A DNA stretch of 64,000 bases, taken from positions 33,044,501 to 33,108,500 of the forward strand of contig JAUMIR010000003.1 of the NCBI GenBank assembly GCA_030847615.1, read 5' to 3'. Made by a program: the position numbers and the translations under genes. Of the stretch, positions 22,770-34,400 are shown piece after piece. The notes beneath the pieces were generated by a model. That model had not been told where the DNA came from. It did no database searches and was given only the letters and a program-made list of their open reading frames with translations. The DNA comes from Gambelia wislizenii (lineage: Eukaryota; Chordata; Lepidosauria; Squamata; Crotaphytidae). How positions within the stretch are numbered: position 1 is the stretch's first letter; each line of letters opens with the position of its first letter.

Positions 22770-24435
22770 ACTTGAAAAATAACTCTTTATAATGGACAGA
22801 TGTAGTATCTCAATCATATAACTTACAGCTCTATATATTAAAGGGTCAGTTTCTGTGTGTGTATAAATTTAGGTTATCCTATAGATGTGTCCCAGTGGAG
22901 ATTAAATGTACGAACATTTAATATGAATAGGAAACAGGACAAAAGCAATTGAGTTCAACCAGCCTGGGGAAACTGCTTCTAATCCATACTACTCAGAAAG
23001 GAATCTGTTTTGATTTGTCATTGGCTTCTGTGTTTGAGGATTTCTAAAGCAGCAGTTTTTGAATTGTGTGTTGTGCTCACAGGATCACAGGAACAGCACA
23101 GATTCATTCACAAGGGGTGGTTATTTCAATCAGCTTTCCGAAGACAGAAACAGTATGCTAAATTACTTTTATTAATCTGACTCTTTGGGAAGAACCCCAC
23201 TGCACTTTGCTAAAATGGTTTCTAAGAAGCGGGTCCACGCTGTGTTGCTCTTTCTATAGCTTAAGCACCTGTGCTGGAACTAGAGTAAGATTGTGTATTC
23301 TGCTCAGTATAGAAATGTATAGCTAGTGATGTCAGGAAGGGCAGACATCCTTCTTTGTAAGGTACCTGTCAAGAAGGATTGACAGAAGTTAATGTTATTC
23401 TTGTTTCTGATAAACCGTATAAAATGAAAAGGTGGCCATATTCAGTTTATTCAAAGTGGCATTAGAAATAGCTGTCAGACATTTGTTTTTAATTAAAAAA
23501 AAAACAGGCCAATTGACGGTATAGAACTACCATCTCTTTGGGAACAGGTTCTCATCCTTTCACCAGTATGAATTCCTTTCCTTTGATAGCTTTAATGATG
23601 GAGATCTCATGCTGTTGAACCATGGTTAAGACTGGGAAGGAAGTGAAGAACTTGTATGACAAGGGAGGGGAACCATTACAGATGCTGCCTCCCCTACTTA
23701 ACCATGGGGAAAAGATAAGTGGTTGTCTGTTGGCACTAAGACTCAAGTACCAATCAGTCTACTCCCTCTACTTTCATCTACAGTATTTCCAGTTATTCTG
23801 GTAAGAAGTATAAACCTGTGACTAAGAATGTGTTACTCTATAGGGAGACCAGCTTGTAACTTCAGCACTCCATATTCACTTTCTTTTAGTCTTTCTTCTC
23901 TTCCCAATCCTCCCTCGTTCTGTACAGAAACAGCCTGTGTTTTCAAGAAAGATGGTTGCCTGTTCTTCATATCCTCCTTCAAGACCTATTTCTTAAGCTT
24001 GAGTCTCGCTTTACTGACTCCTCCATCATCGCTTGATTCCCCATTTCCACTATATATCCTCACTACTTAGTTTCAGTCCCTCACGTCCCGTCTTTATATT
24101 AAGCAGTCTATGTCTTTAATATAGTTTGTAAGCACTCCAAGGAGAATTTTTTTTAATCTAACAACAACAGTAGTAAGGCCTGAAGTATTTATCATGACCT
24201 TAGGTTGCTAGTCTAGCCTGCAGCAGCCTTACCAAAATACATCTGACTGATTCATCTAGATATCTAGGAAGGCAATGCCATTGATAGAGAAGAGGCTGGA
24301 TATGTTCAACAATTTAAGAACAAATGTGTTGGTAGAAAATATTAAAGAGACTGGTTTTGAAAGCTTGCATGAGGATATTTGTCCTTATTTGTTTGGCCTA
24401 ATAAGAATATTACCACAAGGTGGACTTTGGAATTT
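22770..24435. other. unassigned non-coding DNA
   Basis: About 1.7 kb has no identified repeat. The short open frames around 23552-24070 have no motifs. A pyrimidine-rich segment lies at 23876-24060. Confidence 0.4.
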
Positions 24436-24441
24436 GACTTA

Positions 24442-25100
24442 GGGCTTGTCTGTACGAGGCAATAAAATGTGGATTGATGCGCAGTAACACCAATTCGCAG
24501 CAGCTTTAATTTGTCTCCACAGGTTTTTTTCAAGTTTTCAGGTATACAAAGCCATATGCATTTGTTGTTCAAATGGGCATGCCTGTGAATCAAAATGGTG
24601 GGCACGAGTGAATTACTTGTGTTTTTATTGTCACCAGTTGCCACCGCTGAACAGTATTTTTTTTTAAAAAAAAAAAGCAAATCCAAGGTATAGAAGTGTG
24701 ATCTTCTGCTTAAATAAACAGAAAAGAAAAAGAAAAAGAAAAGGCTGTTTCGTTAGCTCAATGCATGACCACTTGGGCAAAAATCCAACATGGCGGTTCC
24801 AAGTGCTGCGTTGCCCAACTCCTGTGTACGTCCAGCCAATCAGCTTTCCACTTCTGCTCTTATTGGAAAAGTGCAACAAAGCTAACTGGTTGTCCCAACA
24901 CACAGGAATGTGTATTTCCTTAAAAGGTTTTTTTTTTTTTTTTTTAAGATGGGAAAAGCTGCGAAGGCTTTTCCCACAGAGTATATGGCTCTTTTGCCCC
25001 CTGCTCCTTCTTAATACAGTGAAATGATGCAGGATCCCATTGGGATAAAAGGTATTCTCCTTTATTTTATTAGGATTATTTTCACTGTCTAGATAAGCCC
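24442..25100 (+). mobile_element. Harbinger-like non-autonomous element, copy 4, intact
   Basis: It begins GGGCTTGTCTGTAC and ends GTCTAGATAAGCCC (complement GGGCTTATCTAGAC). It is flanked by TTA on both sides (24439-24441 and 25101-25103), the TWA target of PIF/Harbinger elements. The core has CCAACATGGCGG (24786-24796) and CCAGCCAATCAG (24832-24843). No transposase frame exists. The two A- and T-rich tracts at 24660 and 24930 give spurious Lys-rich frames. Subfamily B; its 3' half recurs at 50480-50700. Confidence 0.85.
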
Positions 25101-25154
25101 TTATTGTCAGGATTTTCATTTAAATGACTTACATTCATCTAAATCTTGACAGGA

Positions 25155-25475
25155 GTCTTAGAAGCAGCAGAGAATGCATGGCTTGATGACATTGTGTGTA
25201 GAAAGTCCCAGGTTCAATTCTTGACAGTTTCTAGCCAAAATAGGATCAAATCTAGCAGGGCTGGTTGAGACCTTGAGGAACATTTGTCTGTCAGAATAGA
25301 TCAGTCCCCTTAACTTGATCCATTCCAGATGTTTTGAACTACAGCCCCCACCACGCCTGACCATTGGCTCTGGTAGTTGGACTGGTGAGAGCTGGAGAAG
25401 ATGAGAGGAGATACTGCTAATGTAGTTGGACCACTGGTCTTACTCCAATATAAGGCAGCTTCATATGTTTGATAA
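25155..25475 (+). mobile_element. tRNA-SINE family A interrupted by a hAT-like fragment
   Basis: The head has CCCAGGTTCAATTCTTG (B box GGTTCAATTC). The tail at 25430-25470 has GGACCACTGGTC and ATAAGGCAGCTTCATATG. Between them, at 25322-25385, lies TTCCAGATGTTTTGAACTAC, a piece of the hAT-like foldback family, apparently inserted. Confidence 0.6.
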
Positions 25476-25479
25476 TTTC

Positions 25480-27035
25480 TGGTTTTGTTCTAGTTTAATG
25501 TCTGATTTATGTAGAACTGATGGTTTTTGAAACAAAACTGATGGTCTGTTCTGTTTTTTTCTGTGTAAATGTTTATTGATTTTCTCTTTACAGGGAAAAA
25601 CATGAAACAATAAACAACAAACATAACAAGACATGAAAAATATACAAAAATAACATTAGCATTAAAGACATGAAAATGAAATGGAGATCAACAGTTTTCA
25701 AAGAGAAAAGGAATGGTCAGGGCCCTCATTATATATTTCATTAAGTAGAAGAAAAAACTTACTTTTCTCCACAGATGGAAAACTTTTTTTCCCCCTTTCT
25801 CTACAAGCCCAGACTCCATAATCCTGAAAATATTCCAAAGACATGACAATATTGGGTTTCCTGTATTGGAAAATGTACCATTTAAGCACTCAACCAGGCA
25901 GGCTTTATGTTTCATTGTAACTCTGACATCCACAGATCAGTTAGAAATGTTGGCTCAACCCTATTTAAATTCCTTTTCTTGAATGGGGAAAAAATGAAAT
26001 ATCCTGGGAACTTTCCAAAACATTAAGTGCCTCTGCCAGCAGTTGCCTGTTACACGTTTGCGATAAAGAAACGCACATTCCGTAATCTCAGGGCTTGCTG
26101 TGAAATATGAAAACTTTGTGCTGTGTCAGTTTTAAAATACATAAACACAGTGAGCAATAGAAAAGGCTTGAAATCAAAGTGGTGCCGTTATCTCATCCAG
26201 CCAGGAGCTAATTCAAGGAGGTTCTTGCAGAAAAGGCAGAATAACTTCCCAAGGTGTCTTTGAAGTTCTCTGTTGCGATATCATGGACATTAAATGCACA
26301 TTATGGGTGCTCTCAAGAAAGAGCTAGAAATGGTTGAATCGAAGCAAAAACTCCAAGCATTCTTTAGAACATTTCTGCAGTTTCACATTTTTGTTTGAGC
26401 GGCTTTGGTACTGTACAAAATAAATGCGGTCATGCCCATAGCTGCCAGCTTGATGGGGATGAAATTGGTGGGAGGTGAGGAAATTGTACACTGCACATTG
26501 TGTTGTTAAGTTCTGCAAAATTATATGAACTATGGAATGTGGTGATTACAACTCACATTGCAGAGGTTCACAGCATGTGGCCATTATGGTGCTCAAGGTT
26601 GTAACAAGACTGCAGTAGACCTTGGCAAATCTCACAGTCTGTATAAGCTACAATGTTTTGCTTCAAAAAAGTAGAAAGAGCAGTGTTGCTACTCCCCCAT
26701 TTCCACCAAGGCTCCCACCTACTTTCTGTCTGACTGTGGAACAGAAGCCAAGAAGACTCTGTGGAGAATGGCATGGGCTACACAGAGTGGCTGGTTCTGC
26801 TCCCTATAGAAAACTCAGGATCAGATACTTGGCTCCTAGAGGACTTTCATTGTGGAGAAAGGTCCCCTGAGGTACTTGTCTGTGTCACCAACAGAGCTGT
26901 GATCTCCCAAGGTACCCTGCCCCAAATGCCTAACTCTAGGGAGGATTCCTTATAAGGCATTTGGGCACCTGACCAGGTTTGGAAGCAAAAACTGGGGAAC
27001 ATTCAATGAAATCCACAAGAGAAACAAGAGACATG
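25480..27035. other. unassigned DNA, possibly partly LINE 3' end
   Basis: 25575-25720 is A-rich with ACAATAAACAACAAACATAAC, which could be a minus-oriented LINE 3' end. The region 26030-26330 is repeat-free and contains GTTTGCGATAAAGAAACGC. No gene is called. Short frames around 26568-26955 lack motifs. Confidence 0.35.
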
Positions 27036-27039
27036 TCTC

Positions 27040-28090
27040 ATGATACTCAAAAGATAGTCTGTTTATTAGTAGAAAAGCCCAGAACATTTCGGCCAAAAAG
27101 TACTCTTAAAGCCTTCTTCTAGGGGCTATATAAAATCATAAAAGGATGACACAGAAATACATAAAATTACATTGCATAACAGCATTATTATATTTCTGTT
27201 ATATTGTATAATCTTTATACTATATTTGTTGTCTATAGCCTGCTCATAACCTTCAGAAATTCTGTGAGTCAGGAACTCCATAACCATTTCCCAGGCAAAT
27301 AAAAACTTGTAAGGCTAAAGTTTTGCTTACATCTTGTGAGCAGATGGTAGTGGAAATATCTAGATAATATTCAACAACACATGGATGTATCTGGGCTAAA
27401 AGGGGAAAGGACTGTCTGAAAACTCTAAAAGATTTTGTAAGTGTGGGAGGGAGTCCAGTTTCCTCACTTCTTTAGAGACCAATGATTTTAATTATAAAAT
27501 CTACCCTATCTCCTTCTCATCTGTTATGTTCACTTCTCTGGTGCCCAGAATCTAAGGTCTCTTGTGGAGTGATGTTATTCCAAGAAGTGGTTCATCAAGA
27601 GAACACCAATTTTGTTGTTCCTTGCACTACACTGCTGTTCTCCTATATGTTTTAAGGGATCCCCTCCAGGCATAAATAACTGTGCTGTGGAGCATAAATA
27701 AGAAAACTATAGTTGCAAGTTGTAAGATGGTAAAATATATGTCTTTTTTGTTGTTTTTGTTAATGTGGTTTTGTGAATTCAGTCATCTTGGGAGAGTACC
27801 TGCAGTAGACACAAGGATGGTACCATGTAGGTTTTGTAGCACTCACCAAAGTGTTTTGTGATATTTGTTTGTGCTTCTTGAATGTGCTCCTCACCAGACT
27901 ATCCCTATTCTTTGGCATCTCGGGAATGTGTTGAATTATATACCAATGTTTCTTTATAAAACCTTGATCTTGAGCTTCGCACAATCTCTGAGACACTATT
28001 TTGTGTGGATATACTCTGTCCAGTTGTTGTTCTGTCAATATACAGACTTAATTTTTGAAGTTATGTTCTAATCTAAGGAACTGTCCATAG
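27040..28090 (-). pseudogene. Penelope-like retroelement, C-terminal remnant
   Basis: On the minus strand, 28038-27760 is open and reads DRVYPHKIVSQRLCEAQDQG, then KKHWYIIQHIPEMPKNRDSL, VRSTFKKHK and HPCVYCRYSPKM. The series KHW..I, then a short linker, LVRS, then C..C is the arrangement at the end of the reverse transcriptase and start of the linker before the GIY-YIG endonuclease in Penelope-like elements. Downstream on the minus strand, 27115-27050 has GAAGAAGGCTTTAAGAG, GGCCGAAATGTTCTGG and AATAAACAGAC, a typical 3' end with a possible poly(A) signal. The GIY-YIG part is frame-broken, so this is a dead copy. A protein search would confirm it. Confidence 0.55.
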
Positions 28091-28094
28091 GGGA

Positions 28095-29545
28095 GATTGC
28101 ATCTAAGAGACCTGGAATTTGAACTAACAAATTATAAACAGGTGTTAACATCTATGAGTATTCTGGATAATGAGGTGGTGAGTCTCCTACATTATTTAAT
28201 TTCAGATAAAAAAGAATGAATTACTTAATTGCTATATCCTACGTCAAATTGTATATTACTGTCCTTTGAATTAACAAAACTTGTGAAAGTTGGTAAGATC
28301 AGCTGCTCTCTCTCTCTCTCTCTCTCTCCAGGTAGCAAATGCATTATCAATAAATCTGAGCCAGACTATAAATTGTTCAGTAAAGAAACTTTCAGGACAG
28401 GTGATTTCACTTTCAAACTTTTCCTTGTATAAATTGGATACTTGGAAAGTTAATGTATTTTTATGTTTTTGATAGAATGTAAAGTACCGGTACCGTACTT
28501 TTGGTAGAATGTGAAATACAGGTATTCTGGGATTAAATTTCAACAAAAAAATATTTTCACCTCCTGATATATAATCTAAACACAAACATTCATCCAGGGT
28601 ACTTTTGATACAAACAGTACTCAGATCAGTCTAAGAGCTGATGGAGAACCTCATTTTTGCAATCATCATAGTCTTGAATCACTTATAGCACTATGATGAT
28701 AGTAGAGGAGTCAGGAGGTAACTCTCATAGATAGCCCTTGTCATTCCCTGTGATTCCTGGGGTTCCCAGTGACCTGGGGCTGTGTTTTCTATCTTTACCA
28801 GTTCCTGTAAGATCAACCTATTCAAAATATTCAAAACCTGTTACAGCTGGATGGGTGGTGATAACCGTGAAGGTGTTCTGTAACCCATTTTGAAATCTGA
28901 AACATTTAGACCCAGACCCTCCACAAAATAAATGGCTATAGTTTGATATTCCTGAAAAATCAGAATAAGTGCAGATTGACTTGAACAGGATCATGGTGAG
29001 GATATAGGAAGAAAAGAGAAACTGTGGTTTAAAACTTGTATTTGAAGTGAGTTAAATGTCTCACTAGATAGATTAAGAACTATAGTCTTCTCCAAGGGGG
29101 GTGTTTTTCAATCCATTTATTGTGACTGTGGCCCCAAGAACAAGGCATTTGGGAGTCTGACCAATTCTGGAGAGCCATATCCTGGCTGTTTGGCCAGCAA
29201 GTTTCCTCAGACCTTCGGAACAGAGGGGTAGGCATCAGTTCCCCCCTCCTTTGTGCTTTGACACCCAAGCAGACACCTCAGCAGGCCTGATGGAAGGCTG
29301 CCTCTGTGACTCATAGGAAGAGGTATGATTCTAAAAATGGCCTCTCTTCCTCACAGTAACTGTGCAGAGTTTCCAGCTTCTCTAAGGAAAAGAAAGGGAA
29401 GCTTTCTCCATCACAAATGGAACTTGCCCTCCCCATATGAGTGTTGTGTTTGTAAATTTGATTGCATATTATTGTGTCTCCCTGTGTATCATCAGTACAA
29501 ACTTAAAAGGAAAATAATGATAAAAAATCAGCCCTAGTTAAATCC
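28095..29545. other. unassigned DNA with a (CT)n microsatellite
   Basis: The (CT)n tract is at 28305-28329. A local duplication TAGAATGTAAAGTACCGGTA / TAGAATGTGAAATACAGGTA lies at 28474-28525. The remainder is unique-looking with no gene signal. Confidence 0.45.
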
Positions 29546-29593
29546 ATAGGTAGGTAGGTAGGTAGGTAGATAAGCAGACAGACAGACAGATGT
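29546..29593. repeat. compound tetranucleotide microsatellite
   Basis: (TAGG)n runs into TAGATAAG and then (CAGA)n. It is followed by A/T-rich LINE-like 3' end sequence up to about 29790. Confidence 0.9.
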
Positions 29594-29594
29594 T

Positions 29595-30318
29595 TCACTT
29601 TTATTTACATAAAAGTTAGTGCAATATTGTCTCTTATGTTTTGTAAAAAAAAATAATAAAATGCAAATTACAACAGAAAACACATACACATTCCATATTC
29701 ATCTCTCATGCCATAAAACTTTAAATACTTTTATAGTCTCTTATACAAGAAAATAGTACTCATATGTTTTGTGCATAAAACATTCTTTCCATCTGAACAT
29801 CTGTTTCAGACTGATTAAACTGAGACTCCAAACTGGCAAAAGTTTCCTGCAAAAAATTCCATATAGTTCAAACTTTCTTTCTTGAAATGAGCTAAGTTAA
29901 TTTTAAAGTCTTACCTATAGTCCTGTGCATGTCTACTTAGGAGTAACTCATATTGAGTTCACTGGGCTTAATCCCAGGTGTGTGGGAGCAATTGCAGCCT
30001 TATGGAGCAATTCTGTAGTCTTCTACTCTGAAGACAGTTCAGTTCTGGATAAATGGTGAAAAAAATTGCAAGTTCAGTCTAGTCAAGGTTTACTTGAATT
30101 TAGAAAATTTAAAAGTTAATTTGTTGATAGGAGCTGGCTGGCAATTTTGTTCTGAATCGTATTGGTAGGGTCAACTAATGTAAACCCATTGAATCAATGT
30201 TAGCTCACCACATAAAGTGTTATTCACTTTACTCATCATTCAGTGATTACTCATCATTCAGTACTTGAGTCAGTGAGTACTATTATTGGAACTACCATTA
30301 GGAGTCTACTCTTTAACA
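29595..30318. other. AT-rich DNA with a short interspersed repeat
   Basis: 29915-30005 (TCCTGTGCATGTCTACTTAG and GGGCTTAATCCCAGGTGTG) matches the repeat at 13085-13165. At 30226-30265 CTCATCATTCAGT is duplicated in tandem. The rest is unassigned. Confidence 0.45.
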
Positions 30319-30707
30319 CAACAGTAAACAACCTGTGGTCCAGGGACCCACAGGGGGCCGTCATGTATCCACACAGGAGCCACTAAGGCTTGAAGGTTGC
30401 TAGACAAACTCCTCCCTGCAGCAGAATGGGCATGTGACAGAAGTTAAGTGACAGAAGGTGGCTGGCCCTGCATATTGCCTTGCAATTCAGTCCACTCCAG
30501 CCGCAAACTGGCAGGTAGAAATAGGAGAAAAGTGTTCCCTCCCCCTCTGGCATCTCTGAGGGAAGCTTTAACAGATGGTATAATTGTTAATGATTCAGTA
30601 TTCATGTATTGTTGTTGTTATTTTAATCTTGAGTTAAGTCTTGTGGACCACGGCAACAAAAGATATTTAAAGGGGGTCCCTGGTAAAGAAAAGGTTAAGA
30701 ACCATTG
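30319..30707. mobile_element. hAT-like element, 389 bp, with exact 8-bp duplication
   Basis: Flanked by CTTTAACA at 30311-30318 and again at 30708-30715. The left end CAACAGTAAACAACCTGTGG and the complement of the right end CAATGGTTCTTAACCTTTTC share spaced identities. Both run on to CCAGGGACCC. The 8-bp duplication and CA(G/A)...AACCT ends fit hAT. No transposase frame is present. Confidence 0.8.
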
Positions 30708-30907
30708 CTTTAACAGGCTTTATGGAGTATAGTGATTGGGAGTAGAGTAGAGGAATCAAGTAGTGGAATGGATGAAAATTAATGTCCACAGAAAGGGATG
30801 AAAGATGAAAAAGCTGATTATCTCTAAAAGTCTTGAAAGTTTCCATAAGAGTATTTCAGGCAGAGCCTCCTCAGATGGTTGAAGGCATATGGGGAAGAGG
30901 TAGGGAG

Positions 30908-31135
30908 CTCTGGTGGTCCAGTGGTTAAATGCTAGTACTGCAAACCACAATATTATGAGTTCGATCCCAGAGGGCTCCAAGGCTGACTCAGCCTTCCATC
31001 CTTCCATAGGTTGGTAAAACGAGTACCCAGCTTATTGGGGGCAATTAGCTAACAAAAATTGTAAACTGGTTAAGGAATGCGTTGGCACTGATAACCAGTA
31101 TAGAAATATCAAATGCTATTGCTAATGCTATTGCT
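30908..31135 (+). mobile_element. tRNA-derived SINE, family B
   Basis: The head GGTCCAGTGGTTAAATGC is followed by the B box GAGTTCGATCCCAG, then ACTCAGCCTTCCATCCTTCC and GGGGCAATTAGCTAAC. It is the plus-oriented counterpart of 10595-10890 and 44453-44730 but more diverged. The 3' end is loose, with AATGCTATTGCTAATGC repeats. Confidence 0.85.
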
Positions 31136-31460
31136 AGTTATTAAGGTATTCCAAGTCATGTGAGACTGTGCAGATCAACACCATCACATTGAATTATGCT
31201 TGTAAATTAAGTGCAATCTGATTGATCTGGATAGAAGGTTCACATTGTGGTGGAATTCAGTGGATCTCTTCAGATTACTTAGCTCCATGTTATTACTGGT
31301 TACTGAGATTATGGAAGTACTATGCTGAAGCTTAATCTCAAGGTATTAAGCTTCTCATAGGTATTGTGTGAACAAGTTGGGAGGGATAAAGGAAAAAGAC
31401 CATAAACTGGGACACTTTACCCCCCGCCCCTGCTGCCACCATACCTCCATTTCATCAAAG
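31136..31460. other. unassigned non-coding DNA
   Basis: No repeat or gene is recognised. Confidence 0.4.
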
Positions 31461-31462
31461 TA

Positions 31463-32195
31463 CAGTCGTCCCTCCACATTCGCAAGGGTTAGGGTCTTGA
31501 GACCCCTGTGAATGTGGAAAAACCGCGAAAAAATGCTGTTCCCATGACCCCCCCAGAGGGAGGGAGGGAGGCAGCAGGAGGGTGTCTGGCCAGCCTGGCT
31601 GGCCTCTCCAAAGCCTTCCTGAGGGGACTCCAGGACTTAGAAGCCCCGGAACCTGCTTAGGAAGGCTGGTGAAGGCAGCAGGCGGGAGGAAGGGAGGCTG
31701 CTCTGCCTCTCCACGGCCTTCCTGAGTGGACTCCAGGGCTTTGAAACCCCAGAGCCCGCTTAGGATGGCTGGGGAAGGCAGCAGGTGGGAGGGAGGGAAG
31801 CTGCCCTGCTTCTCCCCAGCCTTCCTAAGCAGACTCCGGGGCTTAGAAGCCCCGGAACCCGCTTAGGAAGGCCGGGGAAGGCAGCGACCGGGCGGGAGGC
31901 TACCCTGCCTCTCCCTGGCCTTCCTGAGTGGGCTCCGGGGCTTAGAAGCCTCTGAGCCCCCTCAGGAAGGCCGGGGAAGGCAGTGGGCTGGAGAGAGGGA
32001 AGCTGTCCGGCCTCTCCCCGGCCTTCCTGAGGGGATTCCGGGGCTTAGAAGCCCCGGAGCCACCTCTGGAAGGCTGGGGAAGGCACAGGCAGGAGGTTGC
32101 CCCGCCTCTCACCGGCCTTCCCAAAGGGGCTCGGGGCTAAACTGCGAATAATCAAAAACGCGAGTGTGAAAGCTGTGAATGTGGAGGGACAACTG
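31463..32195. mobile_element. Tigger/pogo-like element holding a minisatellite
   Basis: Ends CAGTCGTCCCTCCACATTCG and, as complement of the right end, CAGTTGTCCCTCCACATTCA. TA flanks both sides (31461-31462 and 32196-32197). The interior is GC-rich and CpG-rich: about 5.5 copies of a 103-bp unit fill 31560-32120, leaving only about 90 bp of ordinary element at each end. No transposase. The overlapping frames at 31942-32366 are by-products of the repeats. Confidence 0.85.
31560..32125. repeat. 103-bp GC-rich minisatellite
   Basis: The key box CTCCGGGGCTTAGAAGCC recurs with starts at about 31628, 31731, 31834, 31933 and 32035, that is at spacings near 103, 103, 99 and 102. Each unit also has CGGCCTTCCTGAG and its near complement CTTAGGAAGGCCGG, so every unit can fold on itself. 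Confidence 0.88.
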
Positions 32196-32199
32196 TATT

Positions 32200-33445
32200 C
32201 AAAAAGGACTGAACTTGGAGAGGAGGATGTATTTCCTAACTGGAACAGTTTTGTAGCCAGGACTAATTTGGATGGTGGACACAGCAGTGTACCATCAGAA
32301 AGACACCCCACCATGGCAAACTCATTTGGCACAAGTGTTGGCCAATGTTATGTTCTTCGCACCTAAGGTTGCCAGACTGAAAACTGGAAAGCATTCCTGT
32401 ATGTTTAATGGTTGTGTAGAAGAGAGAATTTAAGCAGCAGGTGCTTGTAATACAACCCAATAACAAGCTACACCTTGTGAAATTCCCTTTTCTGCACAAC
32501 AGTGAAAGGCACAGGAGCCCTCTCCAGTTTTCACTCTGCCAACCCTATTTTCACCCCACTTATGTACCTTAACATTTGTTCTGGGCATTATTAACTTACC
32601 TTAAGATGTTCAAAAAGGAGCTGAAAGTACTGTAATAACTGTAGATCCTATAGGAAGAAGGAAAATGGTGGTTGCAAATTGGGAGCAATTTATGACCTAA
32701 ATTCTATTGTTAGTCCTGAGTAAATTAGATCCACTGAATCAATGGTTAACTTGGTAAATCAACAGCTATGTAAGTTCCATTAATTTGCTGGGTTCATTCT
32801 AGATGGGAAAATGAGATTCAGGCCTGTGTGCTTATGACAGATAAGTTTTATTATCATGAACAAAATGCAGAAGACATGGGTCAATGTACATGATTACAAG
32901 CTACTGCTGTATGTGTATAAGAGAATAATTATGTTACATTTCAAAAATAATGCAGCAAGTAGAAAGCATGTTATCTTACTGATGTAAGAAGTTATGTTTT
33001 CTAGTTACTGTACTTTTGAACATTACTTTGTGAATGGCATTTAAAGTATACATAAAGACAAATGGCAGGAATTTTTCAAATTTTGCACCATTCTTGTATC
33101 ACTCCGAAAAGGATTTTTAATTAACATAATGGAAATTACCAAAAAGAACAATGAACAACCCATTGAGTAAAGCAACAAGTTAATTTCCAAACATTGTCAT
33201 GAGTAAGAGTTAATTTCTTCATAACAGCAGAAAAGACCAGTCTCATCCAGTAGGCTTTTCCAGATTATTTTTAATTTATGAATTTTAAATATTGATTGAT
33301 TGATGTTAATATCTACTAGTTTTATATGCTCTTCTAACTGATGTTGTGTGTTTAATCTATTGTTGTTCTTTGCCTCGATCCATAGGGAGAGGTTGGTAAG
33401 AAGTAACAATAACAACTATAGCAAGTAACAGATATGAATTACTGT
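32200..33445. other. unassigned non-coding DNA
   Basis: About 1.2 kb without identified repeats. AT-rich toward the right. The short frames have no motifs. Confidence 0.4.
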
Positions 33446-33447
33446 TT

Positions 33448-33654
33448 GCCAAATCCATACTACACAAATGAAACTGGTTTATTTTCCATTACTTATTCCT
33501 ACTGAGTCTTGGGATTTGTAGTTTTACAAGGTCTTTAGCCTTTTCTGTCAAAGAGTGCTGGTGCCTCACCAAACTACAAATTCCACGGTTCCACAGGAGC
33601 CATGGCAAATAATCCAGTTTCAAACTGGATTATTTGTATAGTGTGGATCTGGCC
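33448..33654. mobile_element. palindromic MITE, TGGGATTTGTAGTTT family, 207 bp
   Basis: The left end GCCAAATCCATACTACACAA matches the complement of the right end, GGCCAGATCCACACTATACA. The interior carries TTGGGATTTGTAGTTTTACA and, inverted, AAACTACAAATTCCACGG. It is the best-bounded copy of the family at 15555 and 51085. Confidence 0.8.
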
Positions 33655-33659
33655 TGTTC

Positions 33660-34390
33660 CAAATATCTAATTAAGAAACTGTAACAATATTTGCAGAAGA
33701 AAAGAAAACTATAATATTTTATTGGTAGGAGGGAGAGCACATTTATCTGTGCCAAAAGTAAATAAAGAGGGGATGAATTTAAGTATAAAAGGTATTATTA
33801 AAAGCATTTGCATACCAATTTGAACTGCCTGAAACAAGATTAACAGAAAAACAGAAGGTGCTAAAGAGGAATTAGAGTAAAATAATTGCTATTTAGAAAA
33901 GATTACAGTTTTTCAAAGAAAGATATGAATTCATTATATAAATTGTAAATGCAATGAAAGAACTAAAAAATAACCAGGAAGAACTAGATGAAAATTTGGT
34001 CAGTGTAGAATAAAAATGGGAATCTGGAAAACCTTAGTAGTGGGAAATTAATATAAGATAAAGGCATTGGAAGTGTTGAGGAATTAGAAAGAAATACAGG
34101 GATAAAGTCAGACAAAAAGGGGCAAAGCAGTAATCTATTAGAATAATTAGAAGAACTTTCTGGAGTTATTTCAGAGACAGGTTACACTAAACCATTATAA
34201 CCCAAGTAAAGTTATACATTTAATTCAGAGATGGCCAAAACAAAAACTGAAGAAAAATTATGTTTGTTCCCCAAGACAGTTTAGGAATTATGCTTCAGAA
34301 GGATAAAAAATTAAGATTTGTAATGGTGAAATTAGAGATATGCCATAGAAATAGTGTTTCCTGTGTAAATTAACTAATAGATATAAAATA
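33660..34390 (+). other. A-rich purine-rich block, possible L1-like ORF1 remnant
   Basis: The plus strand is strongly A/G-rich. Broken frames are rich in Lys, Glu and Asn, for example AMKELKNNQEELDENLVSVE, like a coiled coil of an L1-type ORF1 protein. The theme resumes after the SINE at 34401-34591 (PEDEKFLKVLQEKRRLNN near 34640). The assignment is tentative. Confidence 0.3.
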
Positions 34391-34400
34391 CAGGATATAG

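Noticed and set aside
24664..25119. 151-codon minus-strand frame with Lys-rich and Phe-rich stretches
   Set aside because: It lies inside Harbinger-like copy 4 and reads through its A- and T-tracts.
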